64,000 nucleotides of DNA. Origin: Paraglaciecola psychrophila 170. Lineage in GTDB: Bacteria > Pseudomonadota > Gammaproteobacteria > Enterobacterales > Alteromonadaceae. Where the stretch lies: assembly GCF_000347635.1 (NCBI RefSeq), contig NC_020514.1, positions 2,170,001-2,234,000 of the forward strand, written 5' to 3'. The notes beneath the pieces are model-generated. The model did no database searches, was not told where the DNA came from, and saw nothing but the letters and a program-made list of their open reading frames with translations. This document shows, piece by piece, positions 9,453 through 19,064 of the stretch (its first letter is position 1; each line of letters begins with the position of its first letter). The position numbers and the translations under genes were made by a program.

Positions 9453-12164
9453 TTGAAATCATTAAATAAACATGTTTCCACATTAACAGTGCAAGGCAAA
9501 GATTATCAATATTTCGACTTATCCAGTATAGATGCCAACATAAAGCGACTGCCGCTCACGGCTAAAATACTATTAGAGAACCTACTGCGTCATGGCGATG
9601 AACTATATGTACGGCCAGAAGATATTCAAACCTTAGCCAAGTGGGACACAAACGCTTCGTCTGAGACTGAAATCGCTTTTGTACCTTCCAGAGTGATATT
9701 ACAAGACTTTACTGGTGTCCCGGCTATTGTCGATTTAGCTGCGATGCGTGATGCGATGCTTGATTTAGGCGGAGATCCAAACAAGATTAATCCGCTTAAA
9801 CCAGTAGATTTAGTGATTGACCATTCAATTATGGTAGACGAGTTTGGTCACAAAGATTCGTTTAAACACAATACTGAAATTGAAGTGCAGCGTAATAAAG
9901 AGCGTTATCAATTTTTGAAATGGGGCCAAAGTGCTTTCACTAATTTTAAAGTGGTCCCACCCGGCAAAGGCATTGTGCATCAAGTAAATTTGGAATATTT
10001 GGCGCGAGTCACCTTTGTTGAAGAGCAGCAAGACGCTGTTATGTTGTATCCGGATACGCTGGTAGGCACGGACTCTCATACCACCATGATTAACGGTTTA
10101 GGTGTGCTTGGATGGGGAGTCGGCGGCATTGAAGCCGAGGCGGCCATGCTGGGCCAACCCGTCACCATGTTAATACCAGAAGTCATTGGTATGCAGTTGA
10201 CCGGTAAATTGCCAGCGGGTACAACAGCAACCGATTTAGTGTTAGCCGTCACCCAGCAATTGCGCGCATTTGGTGTTGTGGGCAAGTTTGTCGAATTTCA
10301 TGGTGCTGGCGTAAAACACTTAACGGTTGCTGATCGGGCAACAATAGCCAATATGTCGCCCGAATATGGCGCAACCTGCGGTCTTTTTCCTATTGATGAG
10401 CAAACGATTAAATACCTAGCGTTAACTGGCCGCAGTCAACTGCAAATTGAGATAATAGAAGCTTATTCCAAAGCCCAAGGAATGTGGGGCAGTGAATCTC
10501 AGAAAGACGCTGAGTACCACGCCAATTTAGAGCTTGATTTAAACCAAGTCGTGCCGGCTATTGCAGGCCCTAAAAGACCACAAGATAGAATTGACTTAGA
10601 CAATGCAGCATTGGCATTTAAAACATGGATAACCGAGCAAAAAGAGCTCGCCATTGCGCCCAATGATACTCAACAAGGTAACTTTGAAAGCGAGGGTGGT
10701 CACTCAATAGAATCATCAAAAAACAGCGTGTCTTGTCACTTCAAGGGACAAGATTTTGAACTAGATGAAGGCGCGGTAGTTATCGCAGCCATCACTAGTT
10801 GCACCAATACCTCTAATCCATCGGTGTTAGTAGCTGCCGCACTGGTTGCTCAAAAAGCCAATGAACTTGGTCTTACGGTTAAACCTTGGGTAAAAACAAG
10901 TTTTGCGCCTGGCTCACAGGTAGTAACTGAATATTTAAACAAAGCCGGCTTATCTAAAGAGCTTGATAAAATGGGGTTCAACTTGGTTGGCTATGGCTGC
11001 ACCACTTGTATTGGTAATTCTGGCCCATTACCAGAACCGATTTCTGAGGCCATAAGAGAAGGCAAACTAACGGTAACCTCGGTGTTATCGGGCAATCGTA
11101 ATTTTGAAGGCCGAATACACTCTGAAGTTAAGGCAAATTACTTAGCATCACCACCACTAGTCGTCGCTTATGCAATTGCCGGTAATATGAATATTGATAT
11201 TACCAAAGAACCTCTGGGTACCAGTCGCGATGGCAAACCTGTCTACCTTAGAGATTTATGGCCAACCCAAGAAACGATTCAAAACATAGTTGCAGAAGTC
11301 GTCAACGAGGCGATGTTTACTGATAAGTACGGCAGTGTGTATGAAGGTGGTGATGTATGGCAAAACCTAGAAACGGTAGATGCCAACATTTATAACTGGC
11401 CCGACAGCACCTATGTAAAAAAACCAAGCTTTTTTACCAATATGCCGGCTAAGCCTGAACCCGTAAAAGCGATTGAAAATGCACGGTGTTTATTAAAGTT
11501 AGCTGACAGTGTTACCACTGATCATATTTCCCCAGCTGGCGCAATTGGTAACGACACACCCGCCGCTGAGTATTTACGGGCTCATCACGTTGAGCCAAAA
11601 GATTTTAATTCCTATGGCTCGCGCCGTGGTAACCATGAACTCATGATGCGCGGTACGTTTGCTAACGTAAGACTGCGTAACGAATTAGCCCCCGGCACAG
11701 AAGGAGGTTTTACACGAAAACAGCCTGGTGGCGAACAAATGTCTGTGTTTGAGGCTGCTCAGCAATATATCACTGCTAAGGTGCCTACCATCGTTATTGC
11801 GGGTAAAGAATATGGAACGGGCAGCTCTCGAGATTGGGCTGCAAAAGGTCCACTATTGCTAGGCGTAAAGGCGGCAATTGCAGAAACGTACGAACGTATT
11901 CATCGCTCTAATCTTATTGGTATGGGTATTTTACCGTTACAGTTTATATCGGGGGAGGGCGCGCATACTTATCAATTAGACGGCACAGAACAGTTTTCAA
12001 TTGAAGCGGTTAAAGCCAAGCAAAGGCAAGCCAAGGTTAAAGTAACAAGAGATGATGGCAGTGAATTCAGCTTTGTTACAGATATTCGTATTGATACTCC
12101 GAATGAATTTGAATATTTCCGACACGGAGGCATTCTGCAATATGTGATCCGCTCACTGCTCTAA
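9453..12164 (+). CDS. acnA: Aconitate hydratase A
   Basis: A 903-residue AcnA/IRP-type aconitase, full family length. It interconverts citrate and isocitrate through cis-aconitate in the TCA and glyoxylate cycles in the cytoplasm. The three [4Fe-4S] cysteines are visible in ITSCTNTSNPSV and in GCTTCIGNSGPL. Other signatures are PDTLVGTDSHTTMINGLG, GNRNFEGRIH and the C-terminal swivel-domain KEYGTGSSRDWAAKGP. The start is a TTG at 9453, supported by AAGGGG six bases upstream and by the N-terminal motif typical of AcnA; no ATG fits. The gene is alone and intact, with a strong hairpin after it. Confidence 0.97.
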   Translation: MKSLNKHVSTLTVQGKDYQYFDLSSIDANIKRLPLTAKILLENLLRHGDELYVRPEDIQTLAKWDTNASSETEIAFVPSRVILQDFTGVPAIVDLAAMRDAMLDLGGDPNKINPLKPVDLVIDHSIMVDEFGHKDSFKHNTEIEVQRNKERYQFLKWGQSAFTNFKVVPPGKGIVHQVNLEYLARVTFVEEQQDAVMLYPDTLVGTDSHTTMINGLGVLGWGVGGIEAEAAMLGQPVTMLIPEVIGMQLTGKLPAGTTATDLVLAVTQQLRAFGVVGKFVEFHGAGVKHLTVADRATIANMSPEYGATCGLFPIDEQTIKYLALTGRSQLQIEIIEAYSKAQGMWGSESQKDAEYHANLELDLNQVVPAIAGPKRPQDRIDLDNAALAFKTWITEQKELAIAPNDTQQGNFESEGGHSIESSKNSVSCHFKGQDFELDEGAVVIAAITSCTNTSNPSVLVAAALVAQKANELGLTVKPWVKTSFAPGSQVVTEYLNKAGLSKELDKMGFNLVGYGCTTCIGNSGPLPEPISEAIREGKLTVTSVLSGNRNFEGRIHSEVKANYLASPPLVVAYAIAGNMNIDITKEPLGTSRDGKPVYLRDLWPTQETIQNIVAEVVNEAMFTDKYGSVYEGGDVWQNLETVDANIYNWPDSTYVKKPSFFTNMPAKPEPVKAIENARCLLKLADSVTTDHISPAGAIGNDTPAAEYLRAHHVEPKDFNSYGSRRGNHELMMRGTFANVRLRNELAPGTEGGFTRKQPGGEQMSVFEAAQQYITAKVPTIVIAGKEYGTGSSRDWAAKGPLLLGVKAAIAETYERIHRSNLIGMGILPLQFISGEGAHTYQLDGTEQFSIEAVKAKQRQAKVKVTRDDGSEFSFVTDIRIDTPNEFEYFRHGGILQYVIRSLL

Positions 12165-12172
12165 AAAAGTAC

Positions 12173-12209
12173 TTATCACTAAGGATAAGACGCCCATCCT
12201 TAGTGATAA
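12173..12209 (+). terminator. Hairpin terminator after acnA
   Basis: TTATCACTAAGGAT (12173-12186) and ATCCTTAGTGATAA (12196-12209) form a perfect 14-bp stem with a 9-base loop, starting 8 bases after the acnA stop. The T tract downstream is weak (TATTTC), so it may act as a bidirectional or RNA-stabilising hairpin as well. Confidence 0.7.
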
Positions 12210-12330
12210 TATTTCAAAGTAGTATGCGGATAGTGAAAGGTTTTCGATATAAGTTACTATCCCATATTGATGTCTAAACACTTCTCACCTTGGTTCAATA
12301 CATGCCCAAACTTATGGGATAACCAATAAG

Positions 12331-13137
12331 GGTAATGTCAAGTTAACGAGCAGACTCAGAAACGTGCGATAATCAAGGTATGAAAAATACTAATATTTAT
12401 GCCGGATATCGCTATCCATCCCAAATTATCAGTCACGCTGTGTGGCTTTATCACAGATTTACGCTTAGCTTCCGTGACATCGAAGAGTGGCTGGCAGCAA
12501 GAGGCATTACCGTCAGTTACGAAACTATCAGAAACTGGTGCCAGAAATTTGGTCAAAGATATTGCAAACTTCTAAAAAAGAACCGTGGACGATTAGGTAA
12601 TACTTGGTATCTTGATGAGGTATTTATCAACATAAATGGAGTGCTGCATTACCTTTGGCGGGCAGTCGATCAGGATGGTGACGAAATTGACATTCTGGTT
12701 CAGAAACGTAAAGACAAGAAAGCGGCGAAACGATTCTTCAGAAAGTTACTCAAAGGGCAACAAGCCGTGCCAATCGGGATAATCACCGATAAATTGCGCA
12801 GTTATTCAGCAGCAATGAAAGAACTGATACCTGATGTTGAGCATTCTACCCAGCACTACGAAAACAACCGATGTGAATTATCTCATCAACCTAGTCGACA
12901 ACAGGAAAGGCAGATGAGGAAATTTAAATCCCAAGGTCAGGCTCAACGATTTCTCTCCTGTCATGGAGTGGTTAATAATCTGTTTAGGCTTGGTCGCCAT
13001 TTAATGAAAGCGAATAATTATAGATTTATCCGTGACAAATCGTTTATTGAATGGAACAGGGCGAGTTATTTCCAAAATTTGGCATAGGTAGTTAAACTAC
13101 CATTCAATTCATCCGATCCCGGTAACTTGACAGTACC
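12331..13137 (+). mobile_element. IS6-family insertion sequence (complete)
   Basis: An 807-bp element bounded by inverted ends. The left reads GGTAATGTCAAGTTAACGAG (12331-12350); the right end, reversed, reads GGTACTGTCAAGTTACCGGG. They match at 17 of 20 positions. It holds one transposase gene. The expected 8-bp target duplication is absent: CCAATAAG precedes it and CTCGGGGC follows. That suggests the element sits at a recombination or deletion junction. Its right end cuts a lactate dehydrogenase gene. A decayed second copy is at 42753-43559. Confidence 0.88.
12380..13087 (+). CDS. IS6-family transposase
   Basis: A 235-residue DDE transposase of the IS6/IS26 family. It has an N-terminal helix-turn-helix (RDIEEWLAARGITVSYETIRNWC), the first catalytic aspartate in WYLDEVFININGV, the second in IITDKLRSY and the glutamate region in YENNRCELSHQPSRQQERQMRKFKS. 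The reading frame is complete, so it may be active. IS6 elements move by copy-in cointegration and often leave rearranged flanks. Confidence 0.95.
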   Translation: MKNTNIYAGYRYPSQIISHAVWLYHRFTLSFRDIEEWLAARGITVSYETIRNWCQKFGQRYCKLLKKNRGRLGNTWYLDEVFININGVLHYLWRAVDQDGDEIDILVQKRKDKKAAKRFFRKLLKGQQAVPIGIITDKLRSYSAAMKELIPDVEHSTQHYENNRCELSHQPSRQQERQMRKFKSQGQAQRFLSCHGVVNNLFRLGRHLMKANNYRFIRDKSFIEWNRASYFQNLA

Positions 13138-13654
13138 CTCGGGGCCTATAACCAAAGGTAGGAACATCAACGGTCACCACTAATACTTGGTAACCCGCTT
13201 GTTTAACCCTACCTAATAAGTCATCACGAATACTCTTATCCGTGGGGTTGTAGAGTTGATACCAGGCTTTACCTTCGGGTATTTTAGCGATGCTCTCTAG
13301 GCTTGCTTAGGATACGGTACTAAGTGCATAGGGTACATTTAGGTCAGCAGCAGCTTTGGCTAAGATTTCAGGCGCTTTTGGCCACATTAAGCCTTGCAAG
13401 CCGATTGGCGCGATACCAAAGGGCGCATCGTATTTATGCCCAAACAGCTCCACTGACATGTCTGATTTATCAAACGATTTTAACAAATGACTACGCAATC
13501 GCACCGATTGAATATCTTGACGGTTACGTTGTAAGCCAATCTCATCATGGCAGCCGCCTTCCAGATAATCAAAAGCGAAATTTGGTATACGTGCCTTGGC
13601 ACGTTTTTTTTATGTTGCAACATCAGGCAACGTAGGATCAAAATAATCTTTCAT
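13138..13654 (-). pseudogene. lldD: FMN-dependent L-lactate dehydrogenase, 5' fragment (locus 1)
   Basis: From an ATG at 13654 the product reads MKDYFDPTLPDVAT, a TAA stop, then KKRAKARIPNFAFDYLEGGC and onward. It aligns with the first ~170 residues of the intact enzyme at 31088-32239. A second stop follows YALSTVS. The gene ends abruptly after VPTFGYRPR, where the IS6 element begins. Two nonsense codons plus truncation make it non-functional. Its start overlaps the fuconate dehydratase stop as TAATG, exactly as in locus 2, so the two loci share an ancestor. Confidence 0.88.
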
Positions 13655-14988
13655 TACACATCCAGTTTTTTAGTCTTATTGTTAATGCGTTTCTGCCATT
13701 CACTGCCCGTAGGGTAGGTGAAAGCTTCAATACTTTCCTCGAACATTTCAATACTATAACCTGGGGCGGACGGCGCGACATAGGCGCCCTTTTTAATCAC
13801 GCATGGATCCACAAAGTGCTCGTGTAAATGATCGACAAACTCCACGACTCGGTCGGTTAAATCTGCAGAGATATGCACATAATCAATCATAGATAAATGT
13901 TGAACGTACTCACATAGTCCAACGCCACCAGCATGTGGACAGACCGGCTTGTTGTATTTTGCGGCCAACAAATAAACCGCTAAAATCTCGTTCACACTGG
14001 CTAAACGACAGGCATCAATTTGCACTATATCGATGGCATCATTGGCAATAAATTGTTTGAACATTATGCGATTGTGACAATGTTCACCTGTGGCGACTTT
14101 CACCTGGCCAATGTTTTCTTTAATTTTTTTATGGCCAAAAATATCGTCTGGGCTAGTGGGCTCTTCAATAAACCAAGGGGAAACGTGGGCCAGTTCATTT
14201 ACCCATTCGATGGCCTGATCTACTTCCCATATTTGATTAGCATCTACCATTAACTTGACGTCTTCACCGATCACATCGCGGGCGATTTGACAACGCCTAA
14301 TATCGCTAGGCAAATCCTGTCCGATTTTTAATTTTATATGTTTAAAGCCCTGATCTAATGCTTCTTGACAGAGTCTTTTTAGTTTTTCGTCACTGTAGCC
14401 TAGCCAGCCTGCTGAGGTCGTGTAGGAGGGATAACCATTTTCTTCTAGGTACTCGATCCGTTCGGCTTTAGTGGCATGATTCGCCCTGACCATAGTCAGC
14501 GACTCTTCTTTTGTGAGCACGTCAGACAGGTACCTGAAATCAACACAATTAATAAACTCTTCTGGACTCATATCGGCTAATAAACGCCAAAGTGGTTTGT
14601 TTGCATGTTTTGCCCACATATCCCAAATCGCGTTCATCACACCACCTATAGCCATATGAATAACACCTTTCTCGGGTCCCAACCAGCGCAACTGGCTATC
14701 GGATCGTAAGGTATCGTAAAACGCGCCAATATCTTGAATGATTGCGTTGAAATCTTTGCCAATGACCAAATCCTCTAAGGCCTCAATAGCCTTGCAACAA
14801 ATATCGTTTCCGCGGCCTATAGTAAAAACTAAACCATTTCCTTTATTACCCTGCTCAGTACAGATAGTTAAATAAGCAGCGGAGTAATCTGGATCCTTAT
14901 TGATAGCATCAGAACCGTCTAAGCTTTCTGACGTAGGGAAGCGAATATCATGGGTTATTAAGGAAATAATAGTATTTTTACCGTGCAT
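13654..14988 (-). CDS. L-fuconate dehydratase, enolase superfamily (locus 1)
   Basis: A 444-residue enzyme, full length and intact. It removes water from L-fuconate to give 2-keto-3-deoxy-L-fuconate in the cytoplasm. Key residues: KLK of HIKLKIGQD (catalytic lysine pair), DAN (Mg2+ ligand), EEP, GEH and the histidine of CPHAGGVG. The spacing is that of characterised Xanthomonas-type L-fuconate dehydratase. I chose the ATG at 14988 because the protein then aligns end to end with the 443-residue copy at 32239-33570; the frame opens further upstream but that extension has no homology. Upstream lie 19-bp-spaced repeats shared with other fucose promoters. Confidence 0.9.
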   Translation of the reverse strand: MHGKNTIISLITHDIRFPTSESLDGSDAINKDPDYSAAYLTICTEQGNKGNGLVFTIGRGNDICCKAIEALEDLVIGKDFNAIIQDIGAFYDTLRSDSQLRWLGPEKGVIHMAIGGVMNAIWDMWAKHANKPLWRLLADMSPEEFINCVDFRYLSDVLTKEESLTMVRANHATKAERIEYLEENGYPSYTTSAGWLGYSDEKLKRLCQEALDQGFKHIKLKIGQDLPSDIRRCQIARDVIGEDVKLMVDANQIWEVDQAIEWVNELAHVSPWFIEEPTSPDDIFGHKKIKENIGQVKVATGEHCHNRIMFKQFIANDAIDIVQIDACRLASVNEILAVYLLAAKYNKPVCPHAGGVGLCEYVQHLSMIDYVHISADLTDRVVEFVDHLHEHFVDPCVIKKGAYVAPSAPGYSIEMFEESIEAFTYPTGSEWQKRINNKTKKLDV

Positions 14989-15003
14989 ATAGTCATTAAT
15001 TTT

Positions 15004-15034
15004 GTATATAAAAGAATTATTTAAGTATAAAATT
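15004..15034. promoter_or_regulatory. Two 19-bp-spaced TATAAAA repeats before dehydratase 1
   Basis: TATAAAAG (15007-15014) and TATAAAAT (15026-15033) lie exactly 19 bases apart, about 20 bases upstream of the dehydratase start. Similar pairs or triplets occur at 15751, 22817, 33588 and 34725, all at fucose-locus promoters. The inferred role is an operator for the IclR-family regulator. Confidence 0.5.
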
Positions 15035-15178
15035 AACAATGTGTCAACCGATAATTGATTTTGATGTGTTAAACATAGGTATAACGAATTTAAGGTTTTT
15101 CTCAATAAACTTGTTCGATTAGAGATTGTGATTCATTATTTCCCACTGATAATTTACATTCAGCTCGCGAGATAAGTA

Positions 15179-15625
15179 ATGGATAAACCTCAAGAAAAAG
15201 ATAAGTAGTAAAAGCGTAAACAATATCCGGCACCAGCGTTATAAAAGGGGGTGGATATTTTAGAATTGTTGTCCTGAGAAGCAGAGGGCTTAAATATTGG
15301 TGAGATAACTACACATCTAAAACGCTCTATGGGTCACTTGTTTCGAATGTTAGTGGTACTGGAACAGCGAGGATACGTATTTCTAAAACCAGGTAGTGAT
15401 AAGTATGTTTTGACCTAAAATATGTTTGGGTTCGCCCATTGCTTTCCGCCCGCAAAACGCCTCACTAGTGTCGCAACACCTATATTTAGACGTCTATATT
15501 ATGACATAGAGCAATCCTGCCATTTAGTGATCTCTTACGAAGGTAAAGGTCATGTTGTGGCCCAGCAAGACTCGCTTTCTGAAATTGTTTTCAGTGCAGG
15601 CCGGAATATGCACCCGAATACTTAA
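15179..15625 (+). pseudogene. IclR-family regulator remnant (locus 1)
   Basis: Starting MDKPQEKDK and followed by stops, the frame still shows ILELLS, EAEGLNIGEITTHLKRS, LFRMLVVLEQRGYV and SCHLVISYEGKGHVVAQQDS. These match the helix-turn-helix and early effector domain of the intact IclR protein at 21793. There are at least four stops or frame changes, and the last ~100 residues are missing. It occupies the same place (between the divergent dehydratase and the TonB receptor) as the IclR gene of locus 2, so it is the original locus 1 regulator, now dead. Confidence 0.82.
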
Positions 15626-15750
15626 GATGAACCGTGATTGTATACCTTCATTTATTTGATTTGCTCATGTATGTAAGTATTTTGTTAATTTATATTTGTT
15701 GTTTTCTATTGTCTGACAGCCTTAGGAGGGATTCTAGGTACGCTTTATTC

Positions 15751-15834
15751 GCATATAAAACTAAATTGCATATTTAAAATAAGCTTGCGCATGTAAAAAT
15801 ATTGTGCGAGTCTTGTGATGATTTTGTAAATGCA
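15751..15834 (+). promoter_or_regulatory. Triple 19-bp-spaced repeat and promoter of TonB receptor 1
   Basis: GCATATAAAAC (15751-15761), ATATTTAAAAT (15770-15780) and GCATGTAAAAA (15789-15799) are three related 11-mers at an exact 19-bp period. TTTTGTAAATGCA follows at 15822-15834; the same 13-mer, with one change, follows the repeats before FucP 1 and TonB receptor 2. It may contain the -10 region. The receptor starts at 15904. Confidence 0.5.
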
Positions 15835-15903
15835 TCAATATTTTACTGGTGAAGTAAATGTTTTTAACATTAAAATTGACGACACATAAAGGGCACAATT
15901 CAT

Positions 15904-18638
15904 ATGAAAAATAAAATAGATAATAACAGTTTCAATCAAAACAAAATTTCACATGTCATCAAATTAGTTTTAGGGATTGCAGCAACCGCTGCTTTGCAAT
16001 TGCCTTTGGCAACCAGCGCAGGTGCTCAAGAATCTGACAACGTTGAAATTATTGCCGTAAAAGGTATCCGTGGCAGTATTCTCAAAGCTCAACATCTGAA
16101 ACGAAATTCTGATTCTGTTGTTGACGCCATTTCCGCTGATGATTTAGGTAAGTTTTCCGATGCTTCGATTTCTGACGCCATACAGCGTATACCCGGGGTG
16201 CAAATTGAACGTAATGATGGAGGTCAAGAAGGCGATCGGGTATCTATTCGAGGTTTAGGACCTACATATGTGACGACGACAGTTAACGGTAGAACCGCGT
16301 TATCATCGGGCACAGAGGGTCTATCAAATTTACGCTCATTTAATCTTGAAGTAATACCTACCGATATTATATCGAACATTGTTGTTAAAAAGACGCCAAC
16401 AGCAAGTGATCCCGAATCAGGACTTGCCGGTCTGGTCGAGTTAACGACTAGAAAACCTTTGGATGAGCATCAGTACCTTAAAGGGCGGAGCTACTTTGGC
16501 TCGTTGACATTGCAAGGGGACAAAGGCTCTATTGGGAATGAAACTGGCGACCGTTTAAGTGCTTTATTTGGTGCAAAATCAGAGGATGATACTTTAGGTT
16601 TTTATGTTTCTTATCTTGATTCATCGTCATATCCAGGTAGGGATCAACTCTTTCCTACTGTAGTCACCTCAGATATTCAATTAGATAATTCTGGTGATGG
16701 TATCGCTGACGAAATTGTTGAAGATGTATTTATTATCAACGCAATTGACTTTGAACCTATTCGTGAGAAGCAATATCGAGAGTCGTGGTCAGGCGCTATT
16801 CAATGGAAGGTAAATAAAGACCTAACGATTATTGCGGATACTGTTTATACAACGTTTGATAATTCATCGATCCGTAATCGAATAGCGCCAATTTATGGTC
16901 CAGCAATTAGAAATTCTGTTTTCGATCCGAATGATATTGTTATTGATGCCAATAATACCCTGCAGTCTGTAGTTCAGGGAGGATTTTCGGATGATCAAGA
17001 AGTGAGGGTTCAATTTATCCCTTTTCTTTTTAGGAACGAAACTGAATCTTCTGTTATAGGCCTAAATGTCGACTATCAGTTAACACCAAGTTTACATGCT
17101 AATTTTGACGTTCATTATTCTGACGTTGATTATTTTCAAGATCTAGATCTGCCCATACTTTTACAAAATATTCCGGCAAATCAGGTTAGTTTCAATGCTG
17201 ATAATGGCTTGTTCAGTACAGATCTAGGTCCTATTAATAATGCGGACTATGCGCTACTTCCCGGGATGTCTTTGGTGCGAGATATTTTTATGGGTGGCGA
17301 ACAATGGGGTGCTAAAGCTGACTTTGTGTGGACTATGGATAATGGCGCTGTCGAATCAGTTGAATTTGGCGTTCGTTATACCAAAGACGATATAGTAACT
17401 ACTCGGACACATATTTCGGATGTTGCAGGCGATTTAACCGCAGACGAGTTATACAACATAAGTCAAGCAGGTATTGGTGATACTAACAGCGATTACGATT
17501 TTTATTCCGGCGACAATGTATTTAGCGACTTTCCTGATGGCGATTTGAATGTATTTTATGACAATATTCCTGCCTTAGGAGAAAGTAATTATCTAGGCGT
17601 TGCCCCGGCAGGTTCATTTGCTTACAAAGAGGACGTTTTCGCGGCATACGGTGAGGCAAATTTTTATGGTGAATTATTTGGCTTAGATTACTCAGCGAAT
17701 GCTGGCGTAAGAATCGTTAACGTGAAGTTTGAGGGGCAAGGTGCTCGTATAAACCCTGATAGTTCTATTACACCTACAGCTACGGATAACAGCTATTGGG
17801 AGTTTTTGCCTAGTGGTAATATAAATTTTAATCTCGACGATGGACTTGCGCTTCGATTAGGTATAGCAAAGGTCATGTCTCGTCCTAATCCATCGGATTT
17901 GGTTCCCAGAGAAGCGTCTAACGAACCAAACAACCCCGGCGATATACCCACGGGTCAACGTGGTAACAGTGATCTAGAACCTACAATTTCCTATATTTTT
18001 GATGCAACTTTAGAATATTACAATGATATTGAAGGGGCATACGTGGCTAGCTTCTTTTATAAAGATGTAAATGACTTTATTTTTCCGTTACCACACAGGA
18101 GACATTACCTGGACAAGGAGACACTTTATTTGATGTGCGAACACCTAAGAATTTTTCAGATGGTAATGTAGTGGGATTTGAGCTTGGCTTTAATCAACCA
18201 CTGCTTTTTTTACCTGAGCCATTTAATGGTATTGGTATACAAGCGAATTATACTTATTCAGATAGTGAGTTCGATGAAGATGTAGGGGATAATGGTTTTG
18301 GCTTCCCTGGCTCATCAAAAAATAATTTTAATTCCATTTTATATTTTGAGAAAGATGATTTTGGTGTTCGTTTAAGTTATATATTTCGTGACGATTATTT
18401 TCGTAATTTACCTGGTCAAGGTGCACAGGCTGCGAACTCTAGAGCCGTGTTTACCGAATCTGACGAACGTTTAAATATTAATGCTAGTTATGATTTAACT
18501 GAAAAGTTGTCTGTTTTTATTGATGTAAACAATATCACTGAAGAAGGGCGTCGTGATTTCTTTCAGGAAAAATCAACCTTTAACGGTTCATTTAATAGAG
18601 AACGTACCGTAACTGTTGGTATAACCGGTAGATTGTAA
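15904..18638 (+). CDS. TonB-dependent receptor, fucose locus 1 (one frameshift)
   Basis: An outer-membrane receptor of about 910 residues in two frames (15904-18171 and 18135-18638). It has a signal peptide ending near LATSAGA, then a plug domain with SADDLGKFSDASISDAIQRI, PGVQIERNDGG and EGDRVSIRGLGP, then a 22-strand barrel. Such receptors import oligosaccharides using TonB energy. The frames join near 18090, where comparison with the second copy (FPITTRETLPGQGD) shows one base missing after TTTTTCCG. It is closely similar along its whole length to the receptor at 34878. The likely cargo is fucose-containing oligosaccharides, inferred from the locus. No SusD partner is present, as usual in Gammaproteobacteria. 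Confidence 0.88.
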
Positions 18639-19064
18639 CAAGGCAATAAATTGAGCAGGTATCATAATTTTACATTAGTTATGATGCTTGTATTTTTATA
18701 TAAAAACCCAGCATATAATCATTGAGACGCTAATTCAACACGTGCAATCCCAAGTTAACGGAAGGACTAATATGGGCCAGCCTGCTCGTATTGTTAGTGA
18801 AAATGGGTATCGGTTTCAGCCTTGGCCGACTAAAAGGCGTGGAGATATCTTCGTTTATGGTGGTATGGAATCAATAACTCATTGTGATGTGGTTGTGTTA
18901 AAACAACTATGGAATTGGACGGTCGATTACCTATTAATATATGCTAAACGGGCACATCCTGATCGAGACAGGAAAACCAGCGATTGCAGTGTGGTTTGAA
19001 TCCGGTTATTTCTTAAAGTCCAACCTATGAAGAAACATTAAGATAATTAACAATAGGAACAGTT
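18639..19064. other. Gap between TonB receptor 1 and the sulfatase
   Basis: The stretch 18688-18999 is open for 103 codons (containing SENGYRFQPWPTKRRGD) but has no recognisable domain, no good ribosome-binding site and no counterpart in locus 2. It may be the remnant of an inserted gene. TTATATAAAAA at 18696-18706 resembles one half of the fucose repeat, without a partner at the 19-bp distance. Confidence 0.3.

Noticed and set aside
14989..15105. Upstream start for L-fuconate dehydratase 1 that adds 39 residues
   Set aside because: The extension has no similarity to the locus 2 enzyme and runs through the promoter repeats; ATG 14988 fits.
18085..18175. Programmed frameshifting in TonB receptor 1
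   Set aside because: No slippery sequence or structure is evident, and the paralogue has its break at a different place, which fits random lesions.
18688..18999. A 103-codon open frame between TonB receptor 1 and the sulfatase
   Set aside because: No ribosome-binding site, no recognised domain and no counterpart in locus 2; listed only as a gap.
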